Shown piece after piece: positions 42,559 through 51,886 of a stretch of 64,000 nucleotides of DNA. This DNA comes from Roseateles violae (GTDB lineage Bacteria > Pseudomonadota > Gammaproteobacteria > Burkholderiales > Burkholderiaceae_C): the NCBI RefSeq assembly GCF_030410485.1, contig NZ_JAUHHC010000004.1:508128-572127 (forward strand), written 5' to 3'. Position 1 is the first letter of the stretch. Each line of letters starts with the position of its first letter. The notes beneath the pieces are model-generated. The model did not search any database. It was not told the DNA's origin and saw nothing but the letters and a program-made list of their open reading frames with translations. Made by a program: the position numbers and the translations under genes.

Positions 42559-42559
42559 T
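42539..42559. promoter_or_regulatory. Probable MarR operator overlapping the abmA promoter
   Basis: A 21-base imperfect palindrome with ATTGA and TCAAT arms and inner TAT/ATG, centred on TTTAG. It covers the -35 box and most of the spacer, a classic repression position. The regulator is presumed to be the MarR protein in the operon. Confidence 0.55.
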
Positions 42560-42687
42560 CATTTTTCTTTTGTGCCAAACTCGGGCTTTCCCGCGTTTTC
42601 TCCAACCGCTGTAGCTGTTGGGATTAACCGACACCACGGGGTTTTGAGCGCTGCTAAGGTTCGGCCCGCTGTTGATAAGGAGTCCCC

Positions 42688-43311
42688 ATGACACGGCTTT
42701 GGGACATCTCCCCCACCGTCTCGCCCGCCTCGCCGATCTTTCCCGGCGACGAGCCCTTCTCGCTGCGCTGGACCGCGCGGCTGTCGCCCGAATGCCCGGT
42801 CAATCTGAGCGCGATCACGATGTCGCCCCATGTCGGCGCCCATGCCGACGCGCCGCTGCACTACGGCAATGACCAGCCGAGCACGGCGGAGGTCGATCTG
42901 CAGGCCTATCTGGGCCCCTGCCGGGTCATCCACGCGATCGGCTGCGGCCCGCTGATCAAGATCGAGCATCTGCAACATGCCGAGGCGAATCTGCCGGAGA
43001 GAGTGCTGGTGCGCTGCTGCGAGCGGGCCGACGAGACCTGGAACCCCGACTTCACCGCCTATGCACCGGAGACGGTCGAATGGCTGGCCGCGCGCGGCGT
43101 CAAGCTGATCGGCCTGGACACCCCCTCGGTCGACCCGGCGACGAGCAAGAGCCTGGATAGCCACCAGCAGCTCTTGCGCCTGAACCTGCGCGTGCTGGAG
43201 AACCTGGTGCTCGACGAGGTGCCCGAAGGCGATTTTGAGTTGATCGCGCTGCCGCTGAAGCTGGCCGGGGCCTGCGCCTCGCCCGTGCGCGCGGTGCTGC
43301 GCTCGCTGTGA
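42688..43311 (+). CDS. kynB: Kynurenine formamidase
   Basis: A 207-residue cyclase-family metal hydrolase that converts N-formylkynurenine to kynurenine. The metal motif is MSPHVGAHADAPLHY (HxGxHxDxPxH), and LIGLDTPSVDP and ELIALPLKLAGACASPVRAV are family hallmarks. AAGGAG precedes the ATG. First gene of kynB-kynU-kynA, divergent from abmA across 184 bases. Length is standard. Confidence 0.95.
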   Translation: MTRLWDISPTVSPASPIFPGDEPFSLRWTARLSPECPVNLSAITMSPHVGAHADAPLHYGNDQPSTAEVDLQAYLGPCRVIHAIGCGPLIKIEHLQHAEANLPERVLVRCCERADETWNPDFTAYAPETVEWLAARGVKLIGLDTPSVDPATSKSLDSHQQLLRLNLRVLENLVLDEVPEGDFELIALPLKLAGACASPVRAVLRSL

Positions 43312-43324
43312 TGGAGAGAAACGC

Positions 43325-44623
43325 ATGAAGACAAGAGACGACTATCTGGCGCTCGACGCGGCCGACCCGCTGCGCGGCCTGAGAGAGCAGTTCAGCCTGC
43401 CCGCCGGGGTGATCTATCTGGACGGCAACTCGCTGGGCGTGCTGCCGAAGGCCACCGCCGCTCGCGTGCAGGACGTGATCACCCGCGAATGGGGCGGCGA
43501 CCTGATCAAGGCCTGGAACACGGCCGACTGGATGCACCTGCCCGAGCGCGTCGGCGACAAGATCGCCCGCCTGGTCGGCGCGGCGCCGGGCGAGCTGGTC
43601 GTCGCCGACTCGACCTCGCTGAACCTCTACAAGGTGCTGGCCGCGGCGATTCGCATCGCCCAACAGGACGCGCCGCAGCGCAAGCTCATCGTCTCCGAGC
43701 GCAGTAACTTCCCCACCGACCTCTATATCGCCGAAAGCCTTTGCCAGCAGCATGGCTTCAGCCTGAAGCTGGTCGACAGCGTCGAGGAGATCCCCGCCAC
43801 GCTGAATGCCGAGCTGGCCGTGCTGATGCTGACCGAGGTCAATTACCGCACCGGCTACAAGCACGATATGGCGGCGCTGACCGCCGCCGCGCAGGCGGCC
43901 GGCGCGCTGACCGTCTGGGACCTGGCGCATTCGGCCGGCGCGGTGCCGGTCGACCTGAAGGGCGCGAATGCCGATTTCGCCATCGGCTGCGGCTACAAAT
44001 ACCTGAACGGCGGCCCCGGTGCGCCCGCCTTCGTCTGGGTTCACCCGCGCCATACCGATAGCTTCTGGCAGCCGCTCTCCGGTTGGATGGGCCATGCCGC
44101 GCCCTTCGAGTTCACGCCCAGCTACCAGCCGGCGCCGGGCATCCGCCGTTATGTCTGCGGCACGCCCTCGGTGATCGGGGCCTCGGCGCTGGAATGCGGC
44201 GTCGACACCGTGCTGGCGGCCGAGGCCCATGGCGGCATGGCCGCGCTGCGCGAGAAGTCGCTGGCGCTGACCGAGGCCTTCGCGGCGCTGGCCGAGGCCC
44301 GCTGCGGCGAGTACGGCGTCTACGTCGTGTCGCCGCGCGAGCCGGCACGGCGCGGTAGCCAGGTCTGCCTGGCGCTCAAGAGCCCGCTGCAGGAGGCCGG
44401 CTATGCGGTCGTGCAGGCGCTGATCGCGCGCGGCGTGATCGGCGACTTCCGCGCCGGCGATCCCGCGCGGCTGGATCAGGTGCCGCACATCCTGCGCTTC
44501 GGCTTCACGCCGCTGTACATCGGCTTCGTCGAGGTCTGGGACGCGGTCGAGCATCTTCGCCAGGTGCTGGCCAGCGGCGAATGGCAAGAGCCCCGTTTCA
44601 ACACCAAGGGAGCAGTGACATGA
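43325..44623 (+). CDS. kynU: Kynureninase
   Basis: A 432-residue PLP enzyme that splits kynurenine to anthranilate and alanine. The PLP Lys225 lies in [16 protein letters not shown]. Other markers are [12 protein letters not shown] and [17 protein letters not shown] precedes the ATG, and the gene lies 13 bases after kynB. Its product anthranilate is the substrate of the adjacent ligase. Confidence 0.96.
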   Translation: MKTRDDYLALDAADPLRGLREQFSLPAGVIYLDGNSLGVLPKATAARVQDVITREWGGDLIKAWNTADWMHLPERVGDKIARLVGAAPGELVVADSTSLNLYKVLAAAIRIAQQDAPQRKLIVSERSNFPTDLYIAESLCQQHGFSLKLVDSVEEIPATLNAELAVLMLTEVNYRTGYKHDMAALTAAAQAAGALTVWDLAHSAGAVPVDLKGANADFAIGCGYKYLNGGPGAPAFVWVHPRHTDSFWQPLSGWMGHAAPFEFTPSYQPAPGIRRYVCGTPSVIGASALECGVDTVLAAEAHGGMAALREKSLALTEAFAALAEARCGEYGVYVVSPREPARRGSQVCLALKSPLQEAGYAVVQALIARGVIGDFRAGDPARLDQVPHILRFGFTPLYIGFVEVWDAVEHLRQVLASGEWQEPRFNTKGAVT

Positions 44624-45474
44624 GCGGCTGTCCGGTGAACCATGGGGAGAACATCGTCCAGGAAGAAGGCGCCCAGCTCGACTTCTCCAAGGACATGAGC
44701 TACGGCGACTACCTGAAGCTCGACCAGGTGCTCAGCGCCCAGCATCCGCTCTCGCCCGAGCACAACGAGATGCTCTTCATCGTCCAGCACCAGACCTCGG
44801 AGCTGTGGATGAAGCTGATGCTGCACGAGCTGCAGGCAGCGGTGGCCAACGTGGCGGCCGACCGCCTGCCCGAGGCCTTCAAGATGCTGGCCCGGGTGTC
44901 CAGGATCATGGAACAGCTGGTCCATGCCTGGGATGTGCTGGGCACGATGACGCCGCCCGAGTACACGGCCATCCGCCCCTATCTGTCGAACAGCAGCGGC
45001 TTCCAGAGCGCGCAGTACCGCCGCATCGAGTTCATGCTCGGCAACAAGAACGCCGCGATGCTCAAGCCCCATGCGCACCGGCCCGACCTGCTGGCCCAGG
45101 TCGAGGAGGCCTACCGCGCGCCCTCGCTCTACGACGAGGCGCTGCGCCTGATCGCGCGCCGCGGCATCACGGTGCCGCAAGCCGCGCTGGAACGCGACTG
45201 GACCCTGCCCTATGCCGCCGACGAGGGCGTCAAGGCCGCCTGGCTGGAGGTCTACCGGGCGCCCGAGAAGCATTGGGACCTCTACCAGATGGCCGAGGAA
45301 CTGGTCGATCTGGAGGACGCCTTCCGGCTCTGGCGCTTCCGGCATGTGACGACGGTCGAGCGGGTGATCGGCTTTAAGCGGGGCACTGGCGGCACCGGCG
45401 GCGTCAGCTATCTGCGCAAGATGCTCGATGTGGTGCTTTTCCCCGAACTCTGGACCCTGCGGACCGAGCTTTAA
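44620..45474 (+). CDS. kynA: Tryptophan 2,3-dioxygenase
   Basis: A 284-residue heme dioxygenase that opens the indole ring of L-tryptophan. The motif [18 protein letters not shown] and the proximal heme His about 242 in [12 protein letters not shown] are visible, plus [16 protein letters not shown]. The start at 44620 ([17 protein letters not shown]) overlaps the kynU stop (ATGA) with AAGGGA upstream. It performs the first pathway step although encoded last in the cluster. Confidence 0.96.
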   Translation: MSGCPVNHGENIVQEEGAQLDFSKDMSYGDYLKLDQVLSAQHPLSPEHNEMLFIVQHQTSELWMKLMLHELQAAVANVAADRLPEAFKMLARVSRIMEQLVHAWDVLGTMTPPEYTAIRPYLSNSSGFQSAQYRRIEFMLGNKNAAMLKPHAHRPDLLAQVEEAYRAPSLYDEALRLIARRGITVPQAALERDWTLPYAADEGVKAAWLEVYRAPEKHWDLYQMAEELVDLEDAFRLWRFRHVTTVERVIGFKRGTGGTGGVSYLRKMLDVVLFPELWTLRTEL

Positions 45475-45527
45475 AATCCCGCCATACCGCCATCCGGGCT
45501 GCCACAAGCGGCCGTACCAGGACCCTC

Positions 45528-47345
45528 ATGGACACTCGCACCTCCACCATCGCCCTGCGCATCGAGCGCCTTCGTGACGCGCTGCGCGCAGCCGGCGCCC
45601 ATGCCGCCCTGGTGCCCTCGGCCGATCCGCATCTGTCCGAATACCTGCCGCAGCGCTGGCAGGGCCGCCAGTGGCTGTCCGGCTTCACCGGCTCGATGGC
45701 AACCCTGGTCGTGACGCTGGACCGGGCCGCCCTGTTTGCCGACAGCCGCTACTGGGCCCAGGCCGAGAAGGAATTGGCCGGCACCGGCATCGAGCTGGTC
45801 AAGATCCCGACCGGCGCGGCCACCCACTACATCGAGTGGATCGCCGCCCAGCTGAAGGCCGGCGAGGCGCTGGCGATCGACGGCCAGGTGCTGAGCCTGG
45901 CGCTGGCCGGCGCCCTGCGCGCGGCGATGGAGCGCGCCGGCATCGCCCTGCGCACCGATGTCGACGTGGTGCAGTCGGCCTGGGACGGCCGTCCCGGCCT
46001 GCCCACGGCCGCCATCTACGAACACCTGCCGCCGCAGGCCACGATCAGCCGCGCCGAGAAGCTGGCCGATGTGCGCGCCGCCATGGCCCGCGCCGGCGCC
46101 AGCCACCATTTCATCTCGACCGTCGACGATGTCGCCTGGCTCTTGAACCTGCGCGGCGCCGATGTCGACTACAACCCGGTCTTCCTGGCCCATGTGCTGC
46201 TGGATGCGAAGAAAGTGACCCTGTTCGTCGCCGCCGGCAAGGTCTCGGCCGAGCTGCAGGCGCGGCTGGTGCTGGATGGCGTGCAGCTGGCCGACTATGC
46301 CCAGGCCCCGCAGGCCCTGGCCGCGCTGCCGGCCGATGCGGTGCTGCTGCTGGACCCCAAGCGCGTCACCCTGGGCCTGCGCGAGGCGGTGGCCAACACC
46401 GTGCGCGTGGTCGAGCAGATCAACCCCAGCACCCTGGCCAAGAGCCGCAAGACCGCTGCCGAGGCCCAGCATGTGCGCGAGGCCATGGTGCAGGACGGCG
46501 TCGCCATGTGCGAGTTCTATGCCTGGTTCGAGGCGGCCCTGGCCCGCGGCGAGGCAATGAGCGAGCTCACCATCGACGAGAAGCTCAGCGCCGAGCGCGC
46601 CAAGCGCCCCGGCTACGTCGGCCTGTCCTTCCCCGTCATCGCCGGCTTCAATGCCAATGGCGCGATGCCGCATTACCGCGCATCGCCCGAGTCCTTCGCC
46701 CAGATCGAGGGCGACGGCCTCTTGCTGATCGACTCCGGCGCGCAATACCTGGGCGGCACGACCGACATCACCCGCGTCTGGCCGATCGGCCAGGTCAATG
46801 CCCAGCAAAAGCGCGATTACACGCTGGTGCTGAAGGGCATGATCGGCCTGTCGGTGGCGGTCTTCCCGCGCGGCACCCTGAGCCCGATGCTGGACGCGCT
46901 GGCCCGCCTGCCGCTGTGGCAGCAGGGCCTGGACTACGGCCACGGCACCGGCCACGGCGTCGGCTACTTCATGAATGTGCACGAGGGCCCGCAAAGCATT
47001 TCCAAGGCCGTGCCCGAGGCGACGATGGCGATGGAGCCGGGCATGATCACCTCCAACGAGCCAGGTCTTTACCGCCCGGGCCAATGGGGCGTTCGGATCG
47101 AGAACCTGGTCTTGAACGTGCCGCTGGACACGCCGGAAAAGGGCCAGTTCGGCGAGATGCTGGCCTTCGAGACCTTGACCCTGTGCCCGATCGACACGCG
47201 TTGCATCGACACCCGCCTGCTGCGCGCGGACGAGCTCGCCTGGCTGAACGACTACCACGCCACCGTGCGCGCCCGCCTCGCTCCGCTGGTCGAGGGTGCG
47301 GCGCTGGCCTGGCTGATCGAGCGTACCGAGCCGCTGGCCGCCTGA
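45528..47345 (+). CDS. Xaa-Pro aminopeptidase (M24 family)
   Basis: A 605-residue M24 metallopeptidase of the long, three-domain type. Two creatinase-like N-terminal domains (to ~310) precede the pita-bread catalytic domain. Probable metal ligands are Asp in LLIDSGAQY and TTDITRVWP, His in GHGTGHGVG, and Glu in TSNEPGLY and RIENLVLN. It removes N-terminal residues before proline in the cytoplasm. Start MDTRTSTIALRIERLR at 45528 is 53 bases after kynA; a separate housekeeping role is likely. Confidence 0.92.
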   Translation: MDTRTSTIALRIERLRDALRAAGAHAALVPSADPHLSEYLPQRWQGRQWLSGFTGSMATLVVTLDRAALFADSRYWAQAEKELAGTGIELVKIPTGAATHYIEWIAAQLKAGEALAIDGQVLSLALAGALRAAMERAGIALRTDVDVVQSAWDGRPGLPTAAIYEHLPPQATISRAEKLADVRAAMARAGASHHFISTVDDVAWLLNLRGADVDYNPVFLAHVLLDAKKVTLFVAAGKVSAELQARLVLDGVQLADYAQAPQALAALPADAVLLLDPKRVTLGLREAVANTVRVVEQINPSTLAKSRKTAAEAQHVREAMVQDGVAMCEFYAWFEAALARGEAMSELTIDEKLSAERAKRPGYVGLSFPVIAGFNANGAMPHYRASPESFAQIEGDGLLLIDSGAQYLGGTTDITRVWPIGQVNAQQKRDYTLVLKGMIGLSVAVFPRGTLSPMLDALARLPLWQQGLDYGHGTGHGVGYFMNVHEGPQSISKAVPEATMAMEPGMITSNEPGLYRPGQWGVRIENLVLNVPLDTPEKGQFGEMLAFETLTLCPIDTRCIDTRLLRADELAWLNDYHATVRARLAPLVEGAALAWLIERTEPLAA

Positions 47346-47376
47346 GCCCGCGACCGGGCTTGCGACGAAGCGACGG

Positions 47377-47400
47377 AAAGCGCGGTCGAGCGGCGCTTTT
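47377..47400 (+). terminator. Possible terminator after the Xaa-Pro aminopeptidase gene
   Basis: AAAGCGC (47377-47383) pairs with GCGCTTT (47393-47399) and continues into a short TTTT run. The T-tract is brief, so the call is moderate. Confidence 0.45.
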
Positions 47401-47510
47401 CGTGCCCCGGGCCGGCTGGAAGCGCCGACCACCGACGCCTAGACTTTGCTCAGGTACCGGTGCTGTCTGCCGGTGCCGGCAAAGCCGGCCATGCGCCGCA
47501 GGAGGCCCTC

Positions 47511-47747
47511 ATGAACAGCCACCGCTTGCTCTCGCTGATCCACCCGTCGCGCGCCCGGACCAGCGACTCGATGGGCCTGCTGCACCGCTTCTCCGACAGC
47601 GTGCTGCACACGACCCTGATGCTGGCCCTGGTCCTGCTCGGCGCGCTGGCGCTGTACAAGATCATCGACACGATCACCCTGACCATCTGGCAGCTGGAAC
47701 CGGTCGTCGTCACCGGCCAGGCCAAGGCCCCGCAGCCGCGCCGCTGA
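47511..47747 (+). CDS. Small single-span membrane protein, unknown function
   Basis: A 78-residue protein starting at 47511 with GGAGG eight bases upstream. A basic N-terminus is followed by one hydrophobic span at about residues 35-50 (TTLMLALVLLGALALY), then a short tail with TVVVTGQ-like residues ending KAPQPRR. No family recognised. It converges on the LytTR regulator gene 15 bases away; no functional link is shown by sequence. Confidence 0.6.
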   Translation: MNSHRLLSLIHPSRARTSDSMGLLHRFSDSVLHTTLMLALVLLGALALYKIIDTITLTIWQLEPVVVTGQAKAPQPRR

Positions 47748-47762
47748 GACGGTTGCCGCCGG

Positions 47763-48575
47763 TCACATCTGCCTGAACAGGTGCAGATAGCTGCGGCTGA
47801 CCGGCAGCGACTCGCTGCGGCCGCGCAGATGCAGGTCGGCCGTCTCGTTGGGCCCGCGCGTCAGATGGCTGACCGCGCGCAGATTGACGGCCACCGAGCG
47901 GTGGACCTGGACAAAATACTGCGGGTCCAGCTGCTCGATCAGTTCGCGCAAGGGGGTGCGGATCAGCGCCTCGCCCTCGGTCCAGGCGACCAGCGTGTAT
48001 TTCTCGTCCGAACGCAGATAGGCAATCTCGTCCACCGGGATCAGCCTCAGGCTCGCGCCCACCGATGCGCGTATCCATTGCAGGCGCTCCACCGGTGGCG
48101 CCGCTGACAGCGGCGCCACCGCGCCGGGCGCGCGCGACAGGCGCTCCAGCAATTGCGCGATCACCGACTCCAGCGCCGCCGTCGAGGGCGCCGGCCCGCG
48201 CCGGCGCTGGTCCAGCCGCTCCTTCAGCCGCTCGACGGTGTCGGCCAGCCGGTCCTCGTCCAGCGGCTTGACCAGATAGTCCAGCGCGCCCTGCTCGAAG
48301 GCCTGCAGCGCGTACTGCTCGTAGGCGGTGACGAAGACGATCAGCGCGCGGCGCGCGATCTGCCGCGCCGCCTCCACGCCGTTGAGCCCCGGCATGTGCA
48401 CGTCCAGGAACACCAGATCCGGTTGCAGGCGCTCGAACTGCTCCAGCGCCTCGCGGCCGTTGCGTGCCTGGGCGACGATCTCCAGCTCGGGCCAGGCCTC
48501 TTGCAGCGCGCGTGCCAGGCTGTCGCGCAGCAGCGGTTCATCGTCGGCGATCAGGGCGGTCGGCATGCGCGTCAT
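47763..48575 (-). CDS. LytTR-family response regulator (AlgR-like)
   Basis: A 270-residue regulator. The receiver domain has ALIADDEPLLRDSL and phosphoacceptor Asp58 in LVFLDVHMPG, then FVTAYEQYALQAFE and YLVKPLD. The C-terminal LytTR DNA-binding domain (~165-270) shows VDEIAYLRSDEKYTLVAW, YFVQVHRSVAVNL and LPVSRSYLHLF. The start at 48575 overlaps the kinase stop (ATGA). It should act on promoters elsewhere; no LytTR sites were identified. Confidence 0.92.
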   Translation of the reverse strand: MTRMPTALIADDEPLLRDSLARALQEAWPELEIVAQARNGREALEQFERLQPDLVFLDVHMPGLNGVEAARQIARRALIVFVTAYEQYALQAFEQGALDYLVKPLDEDRLADTVERLKERLDQRRRGPAPSTAALESVIAQLLERLSRAPGAVAPLSAAPPVERLQWIRASVGASLRLIPVDEIAYLRSDEKYTLVAWTEGEALIRTPLRELIEQLDPQYFVQVHRSVAVNLRAVSHLTRGPNETADLHLRGRSESLPVSRSYLHLFRQM

Positions 48576-49675
48576 TCTGCGTTGAATTGGATCTCGGCCC
48601 GCAGGCCATGCGGCCGGACCTCGCTCAGTTCCAGCCGCGCCGAGGCGCCCAGATAGAGCCGCAGCCGCTCCCGCAGATTGCGCAGGCCGGTGCCCGAGCC
48701 GCCCGACGGCGCCAGGCCGATGCCGCTGTCGACCACCCACAGCCGCAGCAGCGCGCCCTCGCGCGCGCCGCCCAGCTCGATGCGGCCACCCTCCTCGCTC
48801 GGATCGATGCCATGGCGCACCGCATTCTCCACCAGGGTCAGCAGCGCCATCGGCGGGAAGCGCAGCCCCTGCAGCTCGGCCGGCACCGCCAGGCTGTAAC
48901 CGAGCCGGTCCGGCATGCGCAGCTGCATCAGCTCCAGATAGGCGCGCACCAGGGCCAGCTCGTCGCCGAGGCTGGCCGCCTCGTCCTGCAGCCGCGGCAT
49001 CGCCGCGCGCAGATAGGCGATCAGGCTGCGCAGCACCGGAGCAGCCTGCGGCGAGCCGGTCTCCACCAGGGCACGCACATTGGCCAGGGTGTTGAACAGA
49101 AAATGCGGCTCGATCTGGGCCTGCAGCAGACGCAGCCGCGCATCCAGCGCCTGGCGCTCCAGTTCGCTGCGCTCCAGCTCGAAGCGCAGCGCCTGGCTGC
49201 GCGCATCGGCATCGCGCTGGCGGTACAGCGCGCCCATCGCCAGCAGCGGCGCGATCACCAGGCCGGTGCCGACGATCCAGAAAAAGCCCAGCAGCCGCGC
49301 CTCGTTGTGCCGCAGCGCGCTGAGATCACCGCCGACGGCGACCAGATAGACCAGCAGGGTCGCGACCGGCACGGTCAGCGCAACGACGATCACCTGCAGC
49401 AGCCAGCGCGCCAGCCAGTGCGGCAGATGACGCGGCCATTGGCCGGCCGCGGCGAAGGCCAGCAGGCCCAGCATGCCGATGAACAGCGTGCGGCCCAGCA
49501 GCACCGCGAAGGGCGTGACGAAGATCGGCGACAGCAGCGCGGCGACCAGCGCCGCCAGCCCCAGCGCGACGGTGACGCGCCGCGGTGTCAGATAGGCCAG
49601 AAAGCCCTGCCAGCCCTGGGTAGGGGGCGGTGTCTGGGCTGCGGGATCGGAAGATGGAGAGCTTGCCTTGGGCAT
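48572..49675 (-). CDS. LytS-type membrane sensor histidine kinase
   Basis: A 367-residue kinase of the His_kinase (PF06580) class. About four membrane segments occupy residues ~35-155, then a coiled linker (RFELERSELERQALDARL) and the phosphoacceptor His in QIEPHFLFNTLANVRAL. The ATPase part has LVENAVRHGI and GSGTGLRNLRERL. The start MPKASSPSS at 49675 is chosen over non-ATG codons upstream. Partner of the overlapping LytTR regulator. No sensory domain beyond the membrane part is seen. Confidence 0.9.
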   Translation of the reverse strand: MPKASSPSSDPAAQTPPPTQGWQGFLAYLTPRRVTVALGLAALVAALLSPIFVTPFAVLLGRTLFIGMLGLLAFAAAGQWPRHLPHWLARWLLQVIVVALTVPVATLLVYLVAVGGDLSALRHNEARLLGFFWIVGTGLVIAPLLAMGALYRQRDADARSQALRFELERSELERQALDARLRLLQAQIEPHFLFNTLANVRALVETGSPQAAPVLRSLIAYLRAAMPRLQDEAASLGDELALVRAYLELMQLRMPDRLGYSLAVPAELQGLRFPPMALLTLVENAVRHGIDPSEEGGRIELGGAREGALLRLWVVDSGIGLAPSGGSGTGLRNLRERLRLYLGASARLELSEVRPHGLRAEIQFNAE

Positions 49676-49782
49676 GGGCGCCAGCGTAATGGCTGGCGAC
49701 CCAAGGACCAAGCATCCGGCGGCGCCGGCGCGACGAACGACGGTTTAGCGCCCCCGAACGACGGTCGCGCGAGCCAGCATGA

Positions 49783-50031
49783 TCAGGCCGTCGCGCCGAC
49801 CCGGCACATCACGACGTCGCGCCCGGCATTGACGGCAAAGCGCAAGGCCTCGGCCGGCGAAGACCAGGCGAAACCGCCGGCCAGGCTCTCGTCGCGGAAG
49901 GCTTCCTGGCGCGGTTCGCGGCCGCGCATGCGCACCACCACGACGGCGGCCACATAGCCGAACTGGCGCGGCCGCTCGAGCGCGCCGGCATAGATCCGAT
50001 AGTCCCCTGCGTCAACTTCGTCGAAATGCAT
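49783..50031 (-). CDS. Small hypothetical protein
   Basis: An 82-residue protein starting MHFDEVDAGDYRIYAGALER at 50031. It appears soluble and mixed alpha/beta, with VAAVVVVRMRGREPRQEAF and a C-terminal ALRFAVNAGRDVVMC. The pattern looks like a short single-domain protein with a beta-sheet core; I do not recognise a family. No clear ribosome site. Confidence 0.5.
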   Translation of the reverse strand: MHFDEVDAGDYRIYAGALERPRQFGYVAAVVVVRMRGREPRQEAFRDESLAGGFAWSSPAEALRFAVNAGRDVVMCRVGATA

Positions 50032-50131
50032 GGTCCAGCTCCAGCGCGGCCGACTACCGCCGCGTGCTGACACTATCGTTGCTGCAGCGCGGAAACGATA
50101 TACGACCGATGGGGGCCCTCCAAAGGGGGAA

Positions 50132-50920
50132 TCAGAAGGTGCCGGGGTAGGCGCCGCCGTCCAGCAGGATGTTCTGACCGGTCAGATAGCCGGCCTGGGC
50201 GCTGCACAGCAGCGCGCAGATCGCGCCGAATTCGGCCGCCGTGCCGAAGCGCTGGGCCGGGATGCCGGCGCGCCGCTTGTCGGCCACGGTCTCCAGCGGC
50301 GTGCCGCTCTTGGCCGCACCGGCCGCCAGTGTCTTCTGCAGGCGCTCGGTGTCGAAGGCGCCGGGCAGCAGATTGTTAATAGTCACATTGCGGCCGGCCA
50401 GCTGCGGCTGGCGCGCGATGCCGGCGACGAAGCCGGTAAGACCGGTGCGCGCACCATTGGACAGGCCCAGCACGTCGATCGGCGCCTTCACCGCGCCCGA
50501 GGTGATGTTGACGATGCGGCCGAAGCCGCGCGCCGCCATCGCGTCGACGGTGGCCTTGATCAGCTCGATCGGCGTCAGCATGTTCGCGTCCAGCGCGGCC
50601 AGCCACTCCTCGCGGCCCCAGGCGCGGAAGTCGCCGGGCGGCGGGCCGCCGGCGTTGTTGATGAGGATGTCGATCTGCGGGCAGGCGGCCAGCGCGGCCG
50701 TGCGGCCCTCGGCGCTGGCAATATCGCCGGCCACCGCGCGCACCTCGACGCCGGGATTCGCCGCGCGGATCGCCGCCGCCGTCGCCTCCAGCGCCTCGCT
50801 GCCGCGGGCGGTGATGACCACGTTGACGCCCTCACCGGCCAGCGCCTCGGCGCAGCCGCGCCCCAGGCCCTTGCTGGCCGCACACACCAGGGCCCAGCGG
50901 CCCTTCAATCCCAGATCCAT
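50132..50920 (-). CDS. SDR-family protein with altered active site
   Basis: A 262-residue Rossmann protein beginning MDLGLKGRWALVCAASKGLGRG, with ITAR and INNAGGPPPGDF. The segment NITSGAVKAPIDVLGLSNGARTGL aligns so that the usual Tyr-x3-Lys becomes Ser-x3-Arg, so ordinary SDR chemistry is doubtful. Several annotated SDR proteins share this LGLSNGAR pattern, so it looks like a conserved subfamily rather than a decayed gene. It lies four bases after the EamA transporter gene, suggesting a two-gene unit. The substrate is unknown. Confidence 0.8.
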   Translation of the reverse strand: MDLGLKGRWALVCAASKGLGRGCAEALAGEGVNVVITARGSEALEATAAAIRAANPGVEVRAVAGDIASAEGRTAALAACPQIDILINNAGGPPPGDFRAWGREEWLAALDANMLTPIELIKATVDAMAARGFGRIVNITSGAVKAPIDVLGLSNGARTGLTGFVAGIARQPQLAGRNVTINNLLPGAFDTERLQKTLAAGAAKSGTPLETVADKRRAGIPAQRFGTAAEFGAICALLCSAQAGYLTGQNILLDGGAYPGTF

Positions 50921-50924
50921 TGCT

Positions 50925-51818
50925 TCATCTCCATCGAGTCAAAAGCCACACGCCACCGAGCACCAGCACCGTGCCGGCCAGCACCACCGGCGTGAACGGC
51001 TCCCCGAGTATCCACACCCCCATCAGGATCGTCGACATCGGGCCGATCATGCCGGTCTGGGCGGCAATGGTCGCGCCGAGCCGCTCGATCGCCATCATCA
51101 CCATCAGCACCGGCGCGAAGGTGCACAGGCTGGCGTTCAGCAGCGACAGCCAGATCACCTCGGGCGCCACCGTCAATGCCGCCGAGACCGGTCGCAGCAG
51201 CAGGAACTGCGCGATGCAGAACAGGCTGGCCACCGTCGTCGCCAGCCCGGTCAGCCGCATCGCGCCCAGGCGCTTGACCTCCTCGCCGCTGTAGACCAGG
51301 TAGAGCGCATAGCTGACCGCGCTGCCGAAGACCAGGGCCGCGCCGAGCAGCACATCGCGGCCCTGCAGATGCAGTTCCTGGCCGAAGACCAGGATCACGC
51401 CGGCGTAGCTGACGGCCAGCGCCAGCAATTGCCGGCCCGCAACCCGGCGTTTGAACAGCAGCCAGCCCAGGAACAGCACCAGGGTCGGGTTGAGATAGAG
51501 GATCAGGCGCTCGAAGCTGGCCGTCACATAGGCCAGGCCGGCAAAGTCCAGGAAGCTGGCCAGGTAGTAGCCCGAGAAGCCCAGGCCCAGCACGGCGATC
51601 CAGTCGCGCCGGGTCAAGGCCGGCTGGCCGCGACTGGCCCACCAGCTCAGCAGCAGGAACAGCGGCAGCGCGAACAGCATGCGGTACATGATCAGCGTCA
51701 CCGCATCGACCCCATGCCGGTAGGCCAGCTTGACGATGATGGCCTTGCCGGAGAACGCGATCGCGCCGAGCGTGGCCAGCAGCAGGCCGGGCCACAGGGG
51801 CTTGGGGGCAGCAGTCAT
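50925..51818 (-). CDS. EamA/DMT-superfamily transporter
   Basis: A 297-residue inner-membrane protein with ten predicted hydrophobic segments in two EamA repeats (GLLLATLGAIAFSGKAIIVKL; VAPEVIWLSLLNASLCTFAP). Such proteins often export metabolites or amino acids; the substrate is not determinable here. It is upstream of and nearly contiguous with the altered SDR gene. Confidence 0.85.
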   Translation of the reverse strand: MTAAPKPLWPGLLLATLGAIAFSGKAIIVKLAYRHGVDAVTLIMYRMLFALPLFLLLSWWASRGQPALTRRDWIAVLGLGFSGYYLASFLDFAGLAYVTASFERLILYLNPTLVLFLGWLLFKRRVAGRQLLALAVSYAGVILVFGQELHLQGRDVLLGAALVFGSAVSYALYLVYSGEEVKRLGAMRLTGLATTVASLFCIAQFLLLRPVSAALTVAPEVIWLSLLNASLCTFAPVLMVMMAIERLGATIAAQTGMIGPMSTILMGVWILGEPFTPVVLAGTVLVLGGVWLLTRWR

Positions 51819-51886
51819 TGGCGCCGATTCTAGGCAGCGCTCTCGCCGGCCTGCCTTCGTCAGGGCGCTACACAGCCATCACGGAA

